From NCBI GenBank assembly GCA_009782615.1, contig WRIS01000001.1, positions 62,001 through 126,000 of the forward strand: a DNA stretch of 64,000 nucleotides. The letters are read 5' to 3'. Each line of letters begins with the position of its first letter. Positions within the stretch are counted from its first letter, which is position 1. Origin of the DNA: Eggerthellaceae bacterium (lineage in GTDB: Bacteria > Actinomycetota > Coriobacteriia > Coriobacteriales > Eggerthellaceae). Shown piece after piece: positions 49,656-57,932 of the stretch. The notes beneath the pieces are model-generated. The model searched no databases, had not been told where the DNA came from, and worked only from the letters and a program-made list of their open reading frames with translations. The translations under genes and the position numbers were made by a program.

Positions 49656-50828
49656 GTGGATTTCAAACTTACCGACAAGCAAGAGCAACTCGTTGCCACG
49701 TTTCGCGAGTTCGGAGAAAAGGATTTCACGAACGATTCTGTCAGGCAGTGGTCGAAAGACGGGGGATTGCCCGACGAAATTGCAAAAGGTTTCGTCGACC
49801 AGTATTTCGGGCTCAAAGAATTGATGGATGGCGAAAATAAAGACGCTTTCACCCTATGCTCTCAGGCGCTCATTATCGAAGAGCTTTCCCGCTGTGCTGG
49901 TGCGACACTTCCTTTCCAAAACGATCTTTTCAACTTAAGGATTGTCGAAGAATTTGCTGCGGGGGCAGACATTCAGTTGGTTCTTGACGATTATCGGCGC
50001 AGTGGTCGTCTTCTGTTTGCGCTGGCGATATCCGAACCCGATGCTGGGTCAGATTCCATGGGAATGAAAACGTCTACGCGTACCACCGATGAGGGCATAA
50101 TTCTTGATGGCGTAAAAACTTATGTGAACAACGGGGAATATGCTCCCTATATTCTTGTTGCCGCTATCGACAAAGACGTTGAAGAAGCCGACAAATACCC
50201 GCCCCTCGCTTTTTGGCTTTTGCCGCGCGATTTAGCAGGAATCACCGCTTACCCGATTAGCAAAATCGGACAATCAATGCTGCCCTTTGCGTCTATCGTC
50301 TTTGACAAGGTAAAACTCTTGCCCGAATATCGACTAACGGGGCGCCAAGGCGGCTTCAAGCAGCTGTTCCGTCTCTTGGAAATAGGGCGTGTATTTACCT
50401 GCGCTTCATCTTTGGGTATGGCACAAGCTGCTATGGAAGATGCCGTGATTCACGCACGCGACAGAAAAGCCTTTGGCGCACAGGTCGGCGGCTTCCAGCA
50501 AATCGAACAAATGCTTACCGACATGGAAGTGCGCCTCTACAACATGCGCGCAATTCTTTATCGGGCGGCGTGGGAAATAGACAACGCCGCCGAAACGGAA
50601 CGCTTGAGCGTGGCGCTCATGAAGCGCTATGTACCTCAAGCTGCCACCGAACTTGCCAGTGATGCCTTGCAGATATTAGGCGGAATGGGCTATACCGAAA
50701 GTAGCCGCACGGGAAGAATTTGGCAAGACTGTCGTGGAAATCAAATTGCTGAAGGAACCGACCAAATAATGGTTCGCATTGCTGCCCCTCTCATTATTGA
50801 AAAGTATTCGCGCACCCTTAAAAGCTAG
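49656..50828 (+). CDS. Acyl-CoA dehydrogenase (second)
   Basis: A 390-residue acyl-CoA dehydrogenase. Motifs are FALAISEPDAGSDSMGMKTST (flavin site), LDGVKTYVNNGEYAPYILVAA, KAFGAQVGGFQQIEQMLTDM and a C-terminal QDCRGNQIAEGTDQIMVR with the likely catalytic Glu. GTG start preceded by AGAGGTG. It differs clearly from the other dehydrogenase, so the two probably act on different substrates or directions. No electron-transfer flavoprotein genes are present in the window. Confidence 0.9.
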   Translation: MDFKLTDKQEQLVATFREFGEKDFTNDSVRQWSKDGGLPDEIAKGFVDQYFGLKELMDGENKDAFTLCSQALIIEELSRCAGATLPFQNDLFNLRIVEEFAAGADIQLVLDDYRRSGRLLFALAISEPDAGSDSMGMKTSTRTTDEGIILDGVKTYVNNGEYAPYILVAAIDKDVEEADKYPPLAFWLLPRDLAGITAYPISKIGQSMLPFASIVFDKVKLLPEYRLTGRQGGFKQLFRLLEIGRVFTCASSLGMAQAAMEDAVIHARDRKAFGAQVGGFQQIEQMLTDMEVRLYNMRAILYRAAWEIDNAAETERLSVALMKRYVPQAATELASDALQILGGMGYTESSRTGRIWQDCRGNQIAEGTDQIMVRIAAPLIIEKYSRTLKS

Positions 50829-51070
50829 ATTACGTTGCCGCGCGTTTCGTCGCCGCGCATTTGCAGCCAATATTGAGGTTTTGTTGCAGTTTTATCAGCA
50901 ACCTTTCAAACGCACTGCAAATTTGTCCTCTGAATAAGAGCAGGTCATTGTATTTTGCTGGTTAAAAACTGATTTCTGCCCCTGTTTATTTCGGTCTGTG
51001 GCGGGGATAATCATTTTATGAGGGGACGGTAAGGTTAAGAGGGCAGGCTCTTTGGGGCTCGGTATCTATC
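50829..51070. other. Gene-free region before the first LysR gene
   Basis: Part of a 309-bp gap. No ORF with coding character; a TTTTATCAGCAACC / repetitive GC-rich start near 50830-50870 was seen without clear meaning. Confidence 0.4.
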
Positions 51071-51112
51071 CTGTAATGCGACAAATAGCTTGAGGCGCTT
51101 GTCTCATTACAG
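51071..51112. promoter_or_regulatory. Inverted repeat before lysR-type gene
   Basis: CTGTAATG-C-GACAA (51071-51084) is mirrored by TTGTC-T-CATTACAG (51099-51112), 13 of 14 positions paired, 14-bp centre. It ends 25 bp before the regulator start and could be its autoregulatory site or an RNA hairpin. Confidence 0.6.
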
Positions 51113-51137
51113 AATAGCTAAAGCGCAAGAGGTTTAA

Positions 51138-52037
51138 ATGGACATCCAGCAGTTACGCTATTTCGAGAGATTAGCCGAATTACAGCACTACGGCAAAGCT
51201 TCGCAAGAGCTTTTTATTACGCAGCCCACCTTAAGTAAATCAATCAACAACCTCGAAAACGAATTAGGCGTACGTCTTTTTGAACGCGTCGGTCGCAATG
51301 TGAGACTCACCCTTCAGGGGCGGGAATTCAGCCGCTACATCACGGCATCTTTGAATGGTTTCGACCGCGCAATCGGTATGCTGCATGACGGAGGTTCGCT
51401 TTTGAAAGGGCGCATCCGCATTGCTTCAGTGGTTTCCGTGCAACCAAATTTGCTGCCGCGCGTGGTGCAATCGCTGCGCGAAGGCTTCGGGAAACTCATT
51501 GAGATAGACATTTACGAAGATTCAACCTATGGCTGCATTGACGGTCTCAAAACGGGAAAATACGACATTGCCCTGTGTGGGAAAATGCCCGAAGAAAAGC
51601 GGATTTCTTACCATCCCGTTGTTTCCCAACAACTGATTGCCGCCGTGCATGAATCGCACCCTCTTGCGCAACAAGAAGTACTCACCATAGATCAACTTCG
51701 GGGTTATCCTTTGGTTTCGTATCGCAAGGACGCTTTTATTGCCTGGTCGCTTCATACGATAGTCGACCGCTTCAATCTTGATTTGCGTCCGTGTTTTGGG
51801 GATGAATACAGCGGAGGCTGGCTTGTGGTGGCACAAAAATCCTCCGTTGCCTTGATGCTTGAACCCCTCGACAAAGAAGTGGTGCGCCAGCTGCGTTGCA
51901 TTCCCATACACGAGATTTCAGAACCTTTCCACGTAATTAATCTTGCTTACAACGAAGAACGCTATCACGGTTTTGCCGTGGACGAAATGATACAGCACCT
52001 AAAAAAAGACAGCACCGTATTCGAAGGCTTAGATTAG
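51138..52037 (+). CDS. LysR-family transcriptional regulator
   Basis: A 299-residue LysR-type regulator. The winged helix-turn-helix is at residues 1-60 (MDIQQLRYFERLAELQHYGKASQELFITQPTLSKSINNLENELG). The rest is the substrate-binding domain (IRIASVVSVQPNLLPRVV). It is preceded by the inverted repeat and AAGAGG. Context suggests control of the acyl-CoA/CoA-transferase cluster with an acyl-CoA or free acid as inducer. Confidence 0.92.
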   Translation: MDIQQLRYFERLAELQHYGKASQELFITQPTLSKSINNLENELGVRLFERVGRNVRLTLQGREFSRYITASLNGFDRAIGMLHDGGSLLKGRIRIASVVSVQPNLLPRVVQSLREGFGKLIEIDIYEDSTYGCIDGLKTGKYDIALCGKMPEEKRISYHPVVSQQLIAAVHESHPLAQQEVLTIDQLRGYPLVSYRKDAFIAWSLHTIVDRFNLDLRPCFGDEYSGGWLVVAQKSSVALMLEPLDKEVVRQLRCIPIHEISEPFHVINLAYNEERYHGFAVDEMIQHLKKDSTVFEGLD

Positions 52038-52178
52038 TAAAGGAAGAGCAGGGGGCAGATAAGAGGACGACGTAGCATTTTAAAAACTACCCAAAATTGA
52101 AAAATTATGGAATGAATTGCGAAGTTATTCATGCTTCGAACGCTTTTTAAAGAACTCTTAAGAATGGAAGGATTGGCC

Positions 52179-52406
52179 ATGTCAAACAAAAGCAGCAAGA
52201 AGAAAGTAAATGTTATTCCCGTTAATCGATACCGTAGAATGGCGCTTTGGGCTAATCCAATTGTCCTTGTTGTCCTCGTGCTGTGCTTGTTTTTGAAGGT
52301 TCCCACACCCGCAGTCATTGTCGTGGGAGTTATTGGATACGGCATTTGGCTGGCACTTTTTGTCAAGGCGAACAAAGAGGACAAGCGCATTCACAACAAA
52401 CGATAA
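52179..52406 (+). CDS. Small two-segment membrane protein
   Basis: A 75-residue basic protein (SNKSSKKKVNVIPVNRYRR start) with two hydrophobic segments (about 27-45 and 46-62) and a charged tail (KANKEDKRIHNKR). GGAAGGA precedes the ATG at 52179; an earlier ATG at 52131 has no good site. It lies between a LysR gene and the MFS carrier, and may be a transporter accessory subunit; no family recognised. Confidence 0.65.
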   Translation: MSNKSSKKKVNVIPVNRYRRMALWANPIVLVVLVLCLFLKVPTPAVIVVGVIGYGIWLALFVKANKEDKRIHNKR

Positions 52407-52591
52407 CTTTTTATTATCAATTCAGTATTCAAAAACCATCAGAAACTCTACATTGTCCATTCTTTCAGTGAAACGAGCATCCCATAATCTAAAACATGAT
52501 GTGCGATACCTAGGTCCACTCACATGTGTGAAACGTAATTATTGGAATATGAGAGGAGAATCATGTTGTATTCAAAGGAGGATTCAGAATC

Positions 52592-53902
52592 ATGACTGCT
52601 GCAACTTCACCTCAAACTCAAAAAATGACGATACGTCATCTGTTGGTATTACTTACGTGTATCTTTTGTACCTTTGGTTGTGCCGCAGCTGCGTTCAGCG
52701 TTCCGGGACTTTGCTATCGTCCCGTAGCAGCCTATCTGGGAGTCGACGTTTTTAGCGTGTCCTTCTATATGACAATTCTTTATTTGTCACAGGTCACCTT
52801 TTCGGCACCAGTCGGTTGGTTAATGAAGAAGTTCGACATGCGCATCATCTGCACGATTGCTGCGCTTTGCACAAGCCTTGGGTATATGTGCATGTCGTTC
52901 TATACTCAGCTTTGGCAATGGTATGTATCTGCTGTATTCATGGGCTTTGGAGAAATCACCTTGTTGTGGCTGATGGTTGCTGGTCTTCTTAACCGCTGGT
53001 ACAAAAAACGCCTCGGACTCGTTATCGGCTTGTCTTATGCAATGACTGGTCTTGGTGGCGCGACCCTCAACATCATTGGTCAGTTCTTGTTAGGCCCCGA
53101 ACTCGCGGGATGGCGTTCTGTTTATCTGGTCATCGGGCTGATTGCTTTGTGCTTGAGCGTTCCCTTTACCTTATTTGGGATTCGTTCTCGTCCTGAAGAG
53201 CTTGGCTTGAAACCGTATGGCGCCGACCTTAATGAAAGCGAATTAGACGCAGAGGGTAACCTTGATAAGCCAGGTGTTCCTGCCAAAGTCGCCTACACAC
53301 GCTGGTTCTTCTATGCCTTGATATTTGCGGGGTGTATGGCGAACATCGGGGGTATTTTCCCGCAGCACTTTACGACGTTCTACCAGTCTTATGTTGCGGT
53401 AAATCGCGAAACGCTCGAAATAATAAAGAACCTCATGATTATGTCGGGTACCCTAGAAGCCTTTACCATGATTGGTATGGCGGGCGGTAAAATCCTCATC
53501 GGTGCCTTGGAGTCGAAATCCATTCAATTGGCTTTGATTGTCGGTTGCGTCGGCGGTTTCATTGGGCTCTCGATGATATGGCTCGGCGGCGAAAACGTTA
53601 TACTGCCGATAACCTTCGCTGGTGGCTTGATGTATGGCCTGATATATCCGTTCGTTACCACGCTTTTGCCCTATGTGACCCGATTAATATTCGGCTCTAA
53701 GGACTATGAACGTATCTATTCAGTTATCCTCATTCCAGTTAACTTGGTTGGCGCGTTTGCCGCATCAGGTCTGGCACTCATCTACCAGAACTTTGGCTGG
53801 GCACCGTTCTTCATCACTGGTTTGGTCAGTATCGTCATCATCTACTTGGGCTTCAACCTCGCTTACTATGGCGGCAAGAAGCACTATCTTGAAAAGCTCT
53901 AG
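52592..53902 (+). CDS. MFS transporter (OFA-like)
   Basis: A 436-residue 12-segment major facilitator. It starts with MTIRHLLVLLTCIFCTFGCAAAAFSVPGLCYRPVAAYLGV, typical of the oxalate/formate antiporter group. The loop motif after segment 6 (GIRSRPEELGLKPYG) fits that group too. AAAGGAGG is a near-perfect ribosome-binding site. It probably imports the acid handled by the CoA cluster or exchanges substrate for product, as CaiT does in carnitine metabolism by a different carrier fold. Confidence 0.88.
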   Translation: MTAATSPQTQKMTIRHLLVLLTCIFCTFGCAAAAFSVPGLCYRPVAAYLGVDVFSVSFYMTILYLSQVTFSAPVGWLMKKFDMRIICTIAALCTSLGYMCMSFYTQLWQWYVSAVFMGFGEITLLWLMVAGLLNRWYKKRLGLVIGLSYAMTGLGGATLNIIGQFLLGPELAGWRSVYLVIGLIALCLSVPFTLFGIRSRPEELGLKPYGADLNESELDAEGNLDKPGVPAKVAYTRWFFYALIFAGCMANIGGIFPQHFTTFYQSYVAVNRETLEIIKNLMIMSGTLEAFTMIGMAGGKILIGALESKSIQLALIVGCVGGFIGLSMIWLGGENVILPITFAGGLMYGLIYPFVTTLLPYVTRLIFGSKDYERIYSVILIPVNLVGAFAASGLALIYQNFGWAPFFITGLVSIVIIYLGFNLAYYGGKKHYLEKL

Positions 53903-53940
53903 GATTCTCAAAATTCTAGGTTCGCATTAAGTTGTGATTT

Positions 53941-53974
53941 TGAGACCCGCTGTCGTTTTCGATGGCGGGTCTCA
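53941..53974 (+). terminator. Hairpin after the MFS gene
   Basis: TGAGACCCGC (53941-53950) pairs with GCGGGTCTCA (53965-53974). The T-tract is weak on this strand; the flanking AAA/TTT could serve either direction. Confidence 0.6.
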
Positions 53975-54154
53975 AATTGGAGCTTCACGTTGGGTATCAA
54001 ATGAGGCTCTCAAATTGGGGAAAAGGCTTTTTGTTCAAGGGGTATTTTGCTACACTGTCCACATAGGGAAATTAGGGGCAAAAGGGAATAAAACAGCGGC
54101 ACAAAATCAAGGGGCTTGCTTGGGTAATTACTTCCAGACAAGAGGAGCGCGTTT

Positions 54155-55042
54155 ATGAATCTCTCTCAGCTTTATTACTTTAAGAAACTGGTTGAATTGC
54201 AGCACTATACCCGTGCGGCAAAGGAACTTTTCATAACACAACCCACCTTGTCTGACGCAATGTCCTCACTTGAAAAAGAATTGGGTGCCCCCTTGTTTTA
54301 TCGCGACGGACGCAATGTGGGCTTGACTGTTTACGGCGAGGAATTTTACGAATACGTTCACCAGGCACTGAGCAAGCTCGACGAAGGGATTCTTGCGGTG
54401 AAAAGGCGCAAGGACACCCTGAGCGGCGTTATCAATTTAGGCACACCCTTTACCACCTTAGACGATTATCTTCACCCCTTGTTAAATGCTTTTAGCACCG
54501 AATGCGGTTCAGATGTACAAATCAGAACTTTTCAGGGCTTTACGAATTACTTGACACAAGGGCTTCACGACAAGCTTTTTGACGTTGTGTTTTGCGGCAA
54601 AAAGGAAGAAGAGACCGAAATAGAATACCATCCTGTTCTTTATAGGAGTCTCGTGCTGTGCGTACGGGAGGATCATCCCTTCGTGGATCTTGACCGAATC
54701 AGCTTCCAAGACCTTCGAGAACAAGAAATTTATACCTATCGGCGCGGTACCCCGATTGGCGAGCGGGTCTTTCAAATGCTTGAGGAATACAATTTGAACA
54801 AGGTTCATCAGCTCTATGATGATGACATCACTATGGCATCGTTCGTGTCGTTTAAGGGAGATGTTGCCGCGCTTATGCTCGATTCGGTCGGCTTGAAGCT
54901 CTTCTCAAACCTAAGAACGGTTCCTGTTGACGAAGTTCCACTCGAGTTTTATTGGCTCTATCTTGCCTACCACAAGCGCTATATTCGCTCATCCACCCTT
55001 GAGGCTTTTATTCTTTTCGTAAAGAATTACAACGAAGGGTAG
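54155..55042 (+). CDS. LysR-family transcriptional regulator (second)
   Basis: A 295-residue LysR regulator related to the one at 51.1 kb: the helix-turn-helix region reads MNLSQLYYFKKLVELQHYTRAAKELFITQPTLSDAMSSLEKELG. The effector domain follows (INLGTPFTTLDDYLHPLL). The two share several positions (LQHY, ELFITQPTLS) and may be paralogues. It lies downstream of the MFS carrier. AAGAGGAG precedes the ATG. Confidence 0.92.
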   Translation: MNLSQLYYFKKLVELQHYTRAAKELFITQPTLSDAMSSLEKELGAPLFYRDGRNVGLTVYGEEFYEYVHQALSKLDEGILAVKRRKDTLSGVINLGTPFTTLDDYLHPLLNAFSTECGSDVQIRTFQGFTNYLTQGLHDKLFDVVFCGKKEEETEIEYHPVLYRSLVLCVREDHPFVDLDRISFQDLREQEIYTYRRGTPIGERVFQMLEEYNLNKVHQLYDDDITMASFVSFKGDVAALMLDSVGLKLFSNLRTVPVDEVPLEFYWLYLAYHKRYIRSSTLEAFILFVKNYNEG

Positions 55043-55158
55043 TGCGCAGAGTTTCTCGCCAAGCTGAGCACCTATACTTGAACAACAATACTTGAGCAAT
55101 ACCTAAACAACAGTATTTCAGCAACATTGATTGCGGGCGAAAAGGATAGGGCAGGGCT
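55043..55158. repeat. Short imperfect repeats of ACTTGAGCAA/ACAACA
   Basis: Around 55073-55131 the sequence repeats variants of TACTTGAACAACA, TACTTGAGCAA and GTATTTCAGCAACA, with 3-4 units of about 13-25 bp. It separates the second LysR gene from a small-membrane-protein-led gene. Meaning unknown. Confidence 0.4.
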
Positions 55159-56115
55159 ATGCTGCAATACATGAGGAAATATCTCCTTCTCTACTATGTG
55201 CTGTCACTTCTTCCTGCGGCGATTTTTTTGGTGGGCAGTTTTATCAACGCTGGTGGCTTAAGTTTCATGTCGGCGTGGACACTTCTTATCGTACTTCTTC
55301 TTGTTGCGGCAGCAAGCCTGTCCTCTGCCCGTATTCTCAATAATAAGGCTGCAAAATATTTCAAGCAGCTTCTTTTGCTCTTGAATAGGGAATGTGACCC
55401 GCACCGACTTTTGGAAGAGGGGCGCGATTTAGCAAGCCGCATCAAAGCGCCCTTCAATGAATGGGGTTCGCTTTTCATGGGTTCGTGGGCGCTTGCTTAT
55501 CTTGAGATTGGCAATCGAGCGCGGGCGAAAGAGGTTCTTGACTCAATGCGCCAAAGTGCGCAAGCCTCAAAAAGACCACGAGAAGCGGGGAATATCTGCC
55601 TTAATATGCACGAACCAATAAAGCGTCTTTACGGCGTTGACTTAGCCTTGCGCTGTCTTGCTGAAGCGGAATCTTTTGTCCATCGGGTGCCGCTTAACCC
55701 CGAATTTGCGGACAGCATTAAATACATTGCCGAAGAACGCGCGCTTGACCTTGCTGAACGCGACGAGGACGACACCGTTCTTCTTGTCGTTACCAACGAC
55801 ATCCTGCAAAGTAATCGCAGCTGCACACGCCTTCAGGTGCAGGCAGCTTTTTCCAAGGCAGGAGCCTATCGGCGTTTGGGCGACAAAGAAAGCGAACGGC
55901 GTTGGCTTGGTTTTGTTATCGAAAACGGGAATCGCTTGCAGGTGGTCGAAGAAGCGCGCGCCCGCCTTGTTGCCCTCGACCAAGAAATGCTCACGCCGCT
56001 AAGCGACCCAAACTCAGCGACGGTGGACGCAATGCTTGAGGCAGAGCGCATTGCGCATGCGGAAAGTACCAAATCCTACGACGTAGAAGAAGCCTTGCAA
56101 GAACTCAAGGAATAA
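55159..56115 (+). CDS. Two-segment membrane protein with TPR-like domain
   Basis: A 318-residue protein. Two hydrophobic segments lie at about 8-30 and 40-58 with few residues between; the rest is predicted helical and TPR-like (e.g. YLEIGNRARAKEVLDSMRQSA and AGAYRRLGDKESERRWLGFVIENG), probably cytoplasmic. A family name is not recognised. It precedes the pyr operon leader by 62 bp and is likely independent. TTG or ATG start: the ATG at 55159 is taken, with AGGGC upstream. Confidence 0.7.
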   Translation: MLQYMRKYLLLYYVLSLLPAAIFLVGSFINAGGLSFMSAWTLLIVLLLVAAASLSSARILNNKAAKYFKQLLLLLNRECDPHRLLEEGRDLASRIKAPFNEWGSLFMGSWALAYLEIGNRARAKEVLDSMRQSAQASKRPREAGNICLNMHEPIKRLYGVDLALRCLAEAESFVHRVPLNPEFADSIKYIAEERALDLAERDEDDTVLLVVTNDILQSNRSCTRLQVQAAFSKAGAYRRLGDKESERRWLGFVIENGNRLQVVEEARARLVALDQEMLTPLSDPNSATVDAMLEAERIAHAESTKSYDVEEALQELKE

Positions 56116-56176
56116 ACCGCCTGTGAATTTTTAGGGAATCGTGATTTGAGGGTATCGCAGCGGGGTGCTTTTCCCC

Positions 56177-56291
56177 TATACTCGTTTCAGTCCTTTAAAA
56201 GCGGTACAGAGAGACCGACAAGGCCAAGAAAGCATCCACAAGAAAAGGGTGTAAAATTCTGGGAGCCTTTGTCTGGTACAAGGGTTTTTTT
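56177..56291 (+). promoter_or_regulatory. PyrR-responsive attenuator and promoter of the pyr operon
   Basis: TATACT (56177-56182) is the likely -10. The transcript would begin with CAGTCCTTTAAAAGCGGT, ACAGAGAGACCG (56191-56216), matching the PyrR-binding anti-antiterminator loop of Bacillus (TTTAAA then CAGAGAG). A terminator follows: AGCCTTTGT (56264-56272) pairs with ACAAGGGTT (56278-56286), then T7. CCGACAAGGC near 56214-56223 can pair with GCCTTTGTCTGG (56265-56276) as antiterminator, exclusive of both. Low UMP thus allows read-through; PyrR plus UMP terminates. The layout is inferred from sequence alone. Confidence 0.8.
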
Positions 56292-56361
56292 ATGCCCCGA
56301 GGCAGACATTCTCAAAGCCTGTTTGGTCGACTGTGCGCACTTCAGCCTGAAAGGAGTGTGT

Positions 56362-56985
56362 ATGAAAGACAGCCCGAAAAGCACGCCAGATGCGAAAAAT
56401 GCGAAAAGCGCGCAAAGCAACGCTGCCGTCATGGACGCTGCAGAAATTGAGCGATCCTTAACGCGCATTGCGCACCAAATCCTCGAATCGAACCACGGGG
56501 CGCAAAACCTTGCCTTAGTTGGTATCGTTACCCGCGGCGACATCCTCGCGCGTATGCTCGCTGAAAAAATCGCCGAAATCGAAGGAAGCACGGTGGAACT
56601 GGGGAGTCTCGACATCAGTTTCTACCGTGACGATTTCTTCACGAACTTCGCTCCCGAAGTACACGCAACGAACATCCCCTTTGACATGGCAGGCAAAACC
56701 ATTGTCTTAGTCGATGATGTCCTCTACACAGGGCGCACAATTCGCGCTGCGCTCGACGCGCTCACCGATTTCGGGCGCCCCGCAGCAGTACAGCTGGCAG
56801 TGCTGGTTGACCGCGGACACCGCGAACTTCCCATTCGCGCCGATTATGTGGGCAAAAACGTCCCTTCCTCAAAAGAACAAAACGTGCGCCTCTACCTCGA
56901 AGAAGTTGACGGCACCTCATCCGTTGAAATCATCGACATACAACCAGGAACGCGGGCAAGCTCTGCTCCTTTAGGCGGTGAATAA
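56362..56985 (+). CDS. pyrR: Bifunctional pyr operon regulator/uracil phosphoribosyltransferase
   Basis: PyrR binds pyr leader RNA with UMP and also makes UMP from uracil and PRPP. The PRPP-binding motif is [20 protein letters not shown] (about 117-136). Other family parts are [30 protein letters not shown] and [23 protein letters not shown]. Its N-terminal ~35 residues (Ala/Lys/Ser-rich) are extra. ATG at 56362 has AAAGGAG; 207 residues. It heads the operon: pyrB starts 3 bp after its stop. Confidence 0.94.
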   Translation: MKDSPKSTPDAKNAKSAQSNAAVMDAAEIERSLTRIAHQILESNHGAQNLALVGIVTRGDILARMLAEKIAEIEGSTVELGSLDISFYRDDFFTNFAPEVHATNIPFDMAGKTIVLVDDVLYTGRTIRAALDALTDFGRPAAVQLAVLVDRGHRELPIRADYVGKNVPSSKEQNVRLYLEEVDGTSSVEIIDIQPGTRASSAPLGGE

Positions 56986-56987
56986 CG

Positions 56988-57932
56988 ATGGCATTTACCC
57001 ATAAACACCTCATTGACATCTCGGAATATTCCGCCGACGACATCATGCTGCTTCTTGAGGTTGCGGTGAAATTCAAGGAGGTCAATGAGCGCAAAATCAA
57101 AAAAGTACCCACGCTCAAAGGCTTTACCGTTATCAATATGTTCAACGAACCTTCCACCCGTACCCGTTCTTCGTTTGAGCTCGCCGAAAAACGCCTGTCG
57201 TGTGACAGCTTAAACTTCGGTGGTTCTTCAACGTCGGCGGTTAAGGGCGAAAGTCTTATCGACACGATAGAAACCCTTAATTCCTACAAAGTTGACATGG
57301 TCATCGTGCGCGACAAACACGCAGGCGTGCCGCGCCTGATTGCCGAACACGTTGACGCGGGAGTTATTGATGCGGGGGATGGCAAGCATCAGCACCCCAC
57401 CCAAGCCCTGCTTGACCTGTATTCCATCTGGGAAAACCTCGGAAAGCTCGAAGGCTTACACGTCGGCATCGTGGGCGATATCGGGCATTCGCGGGTGTGC
57501 GGTTCGCTCATTCCTGCGCTTAAAATCATGGGCGCTACGGTTACCGTCATCGCACCGCCCACGCTCATGCCTGCCCGCCCCGACATACTCGGCGCCGATT
57601 ACGTTTCGAGCAACATCGACGAAGTCTTGCCCGAACTCGACGTGGTCTACATGCTGCGTATCCAGCGCGAACGCCTCGAAGGGGCGCCCTATCCCAGCTT
57701 GCGCGAATACAACCTGTTATTCGGACTTACTCAAGCACGCGAGCGTCTCATGAAGCCTGACGCGCTCATCTGCCATCCTGGCCCTATCAACCGCGGCGTT
57801 GAACTCGACAGCTATATGGCAGACCACCCGAAGCGCTCCGTAATTCTCAACCAGGTCTATGCGGGAATTTGTACCCGCATGGCCGCACTCTATCTGCTAT
57901 TAGGAGGGAGCGACGATGGCCTTACTGCTTAA
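56988..57932 (+). CDS. pyrB: Aspartate carbamoyltransferase catalytic subunit
   Basis: Makes carbamoyl-aspartate from aspartate and carbamoyl phosphate. The carbamoyl-phosphate motif STRTRSSFE (in MFNEPSTRTRSSFELAEKRL) is at about 49-58, and the HQHPTQALLDL segment at 130-140 is complete. The aspartate-binding part includes MLRIQRERLE and CHPGPINRGVEL. It has 314 residues. No pyrI is present, as usual in Gram-positives. The 3' end overlaps pyrC by 17 bp. Confidence 0.95.
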   Translation: MAFTHKHLIDISEYSADDIMLLLEVAVKFKEVNERKIKKVPTLKGFTVINMFNEPSTRTRSSFELAEKRLSCDSLNFGGSSTSAVKGESLIDTIETLNSYKVDMVIVRDKHAGVPRLIAEHVDAGVIDAGDGKHQHPTQALLDLYSIWENLGKLEGLHVGIVGDIGHSRVCGSLIPALKIMGATVTVIAPPTLMPARPDILGADYVSSNIDEVLPELDVVYMLRIQRERLEGAPYPSLREYNLLFGLTQARERLMKPDALICHPGPINRGVELDSYMADHPKRSVILNQVYAGICTRMAALYLLLGGSDDGLTA

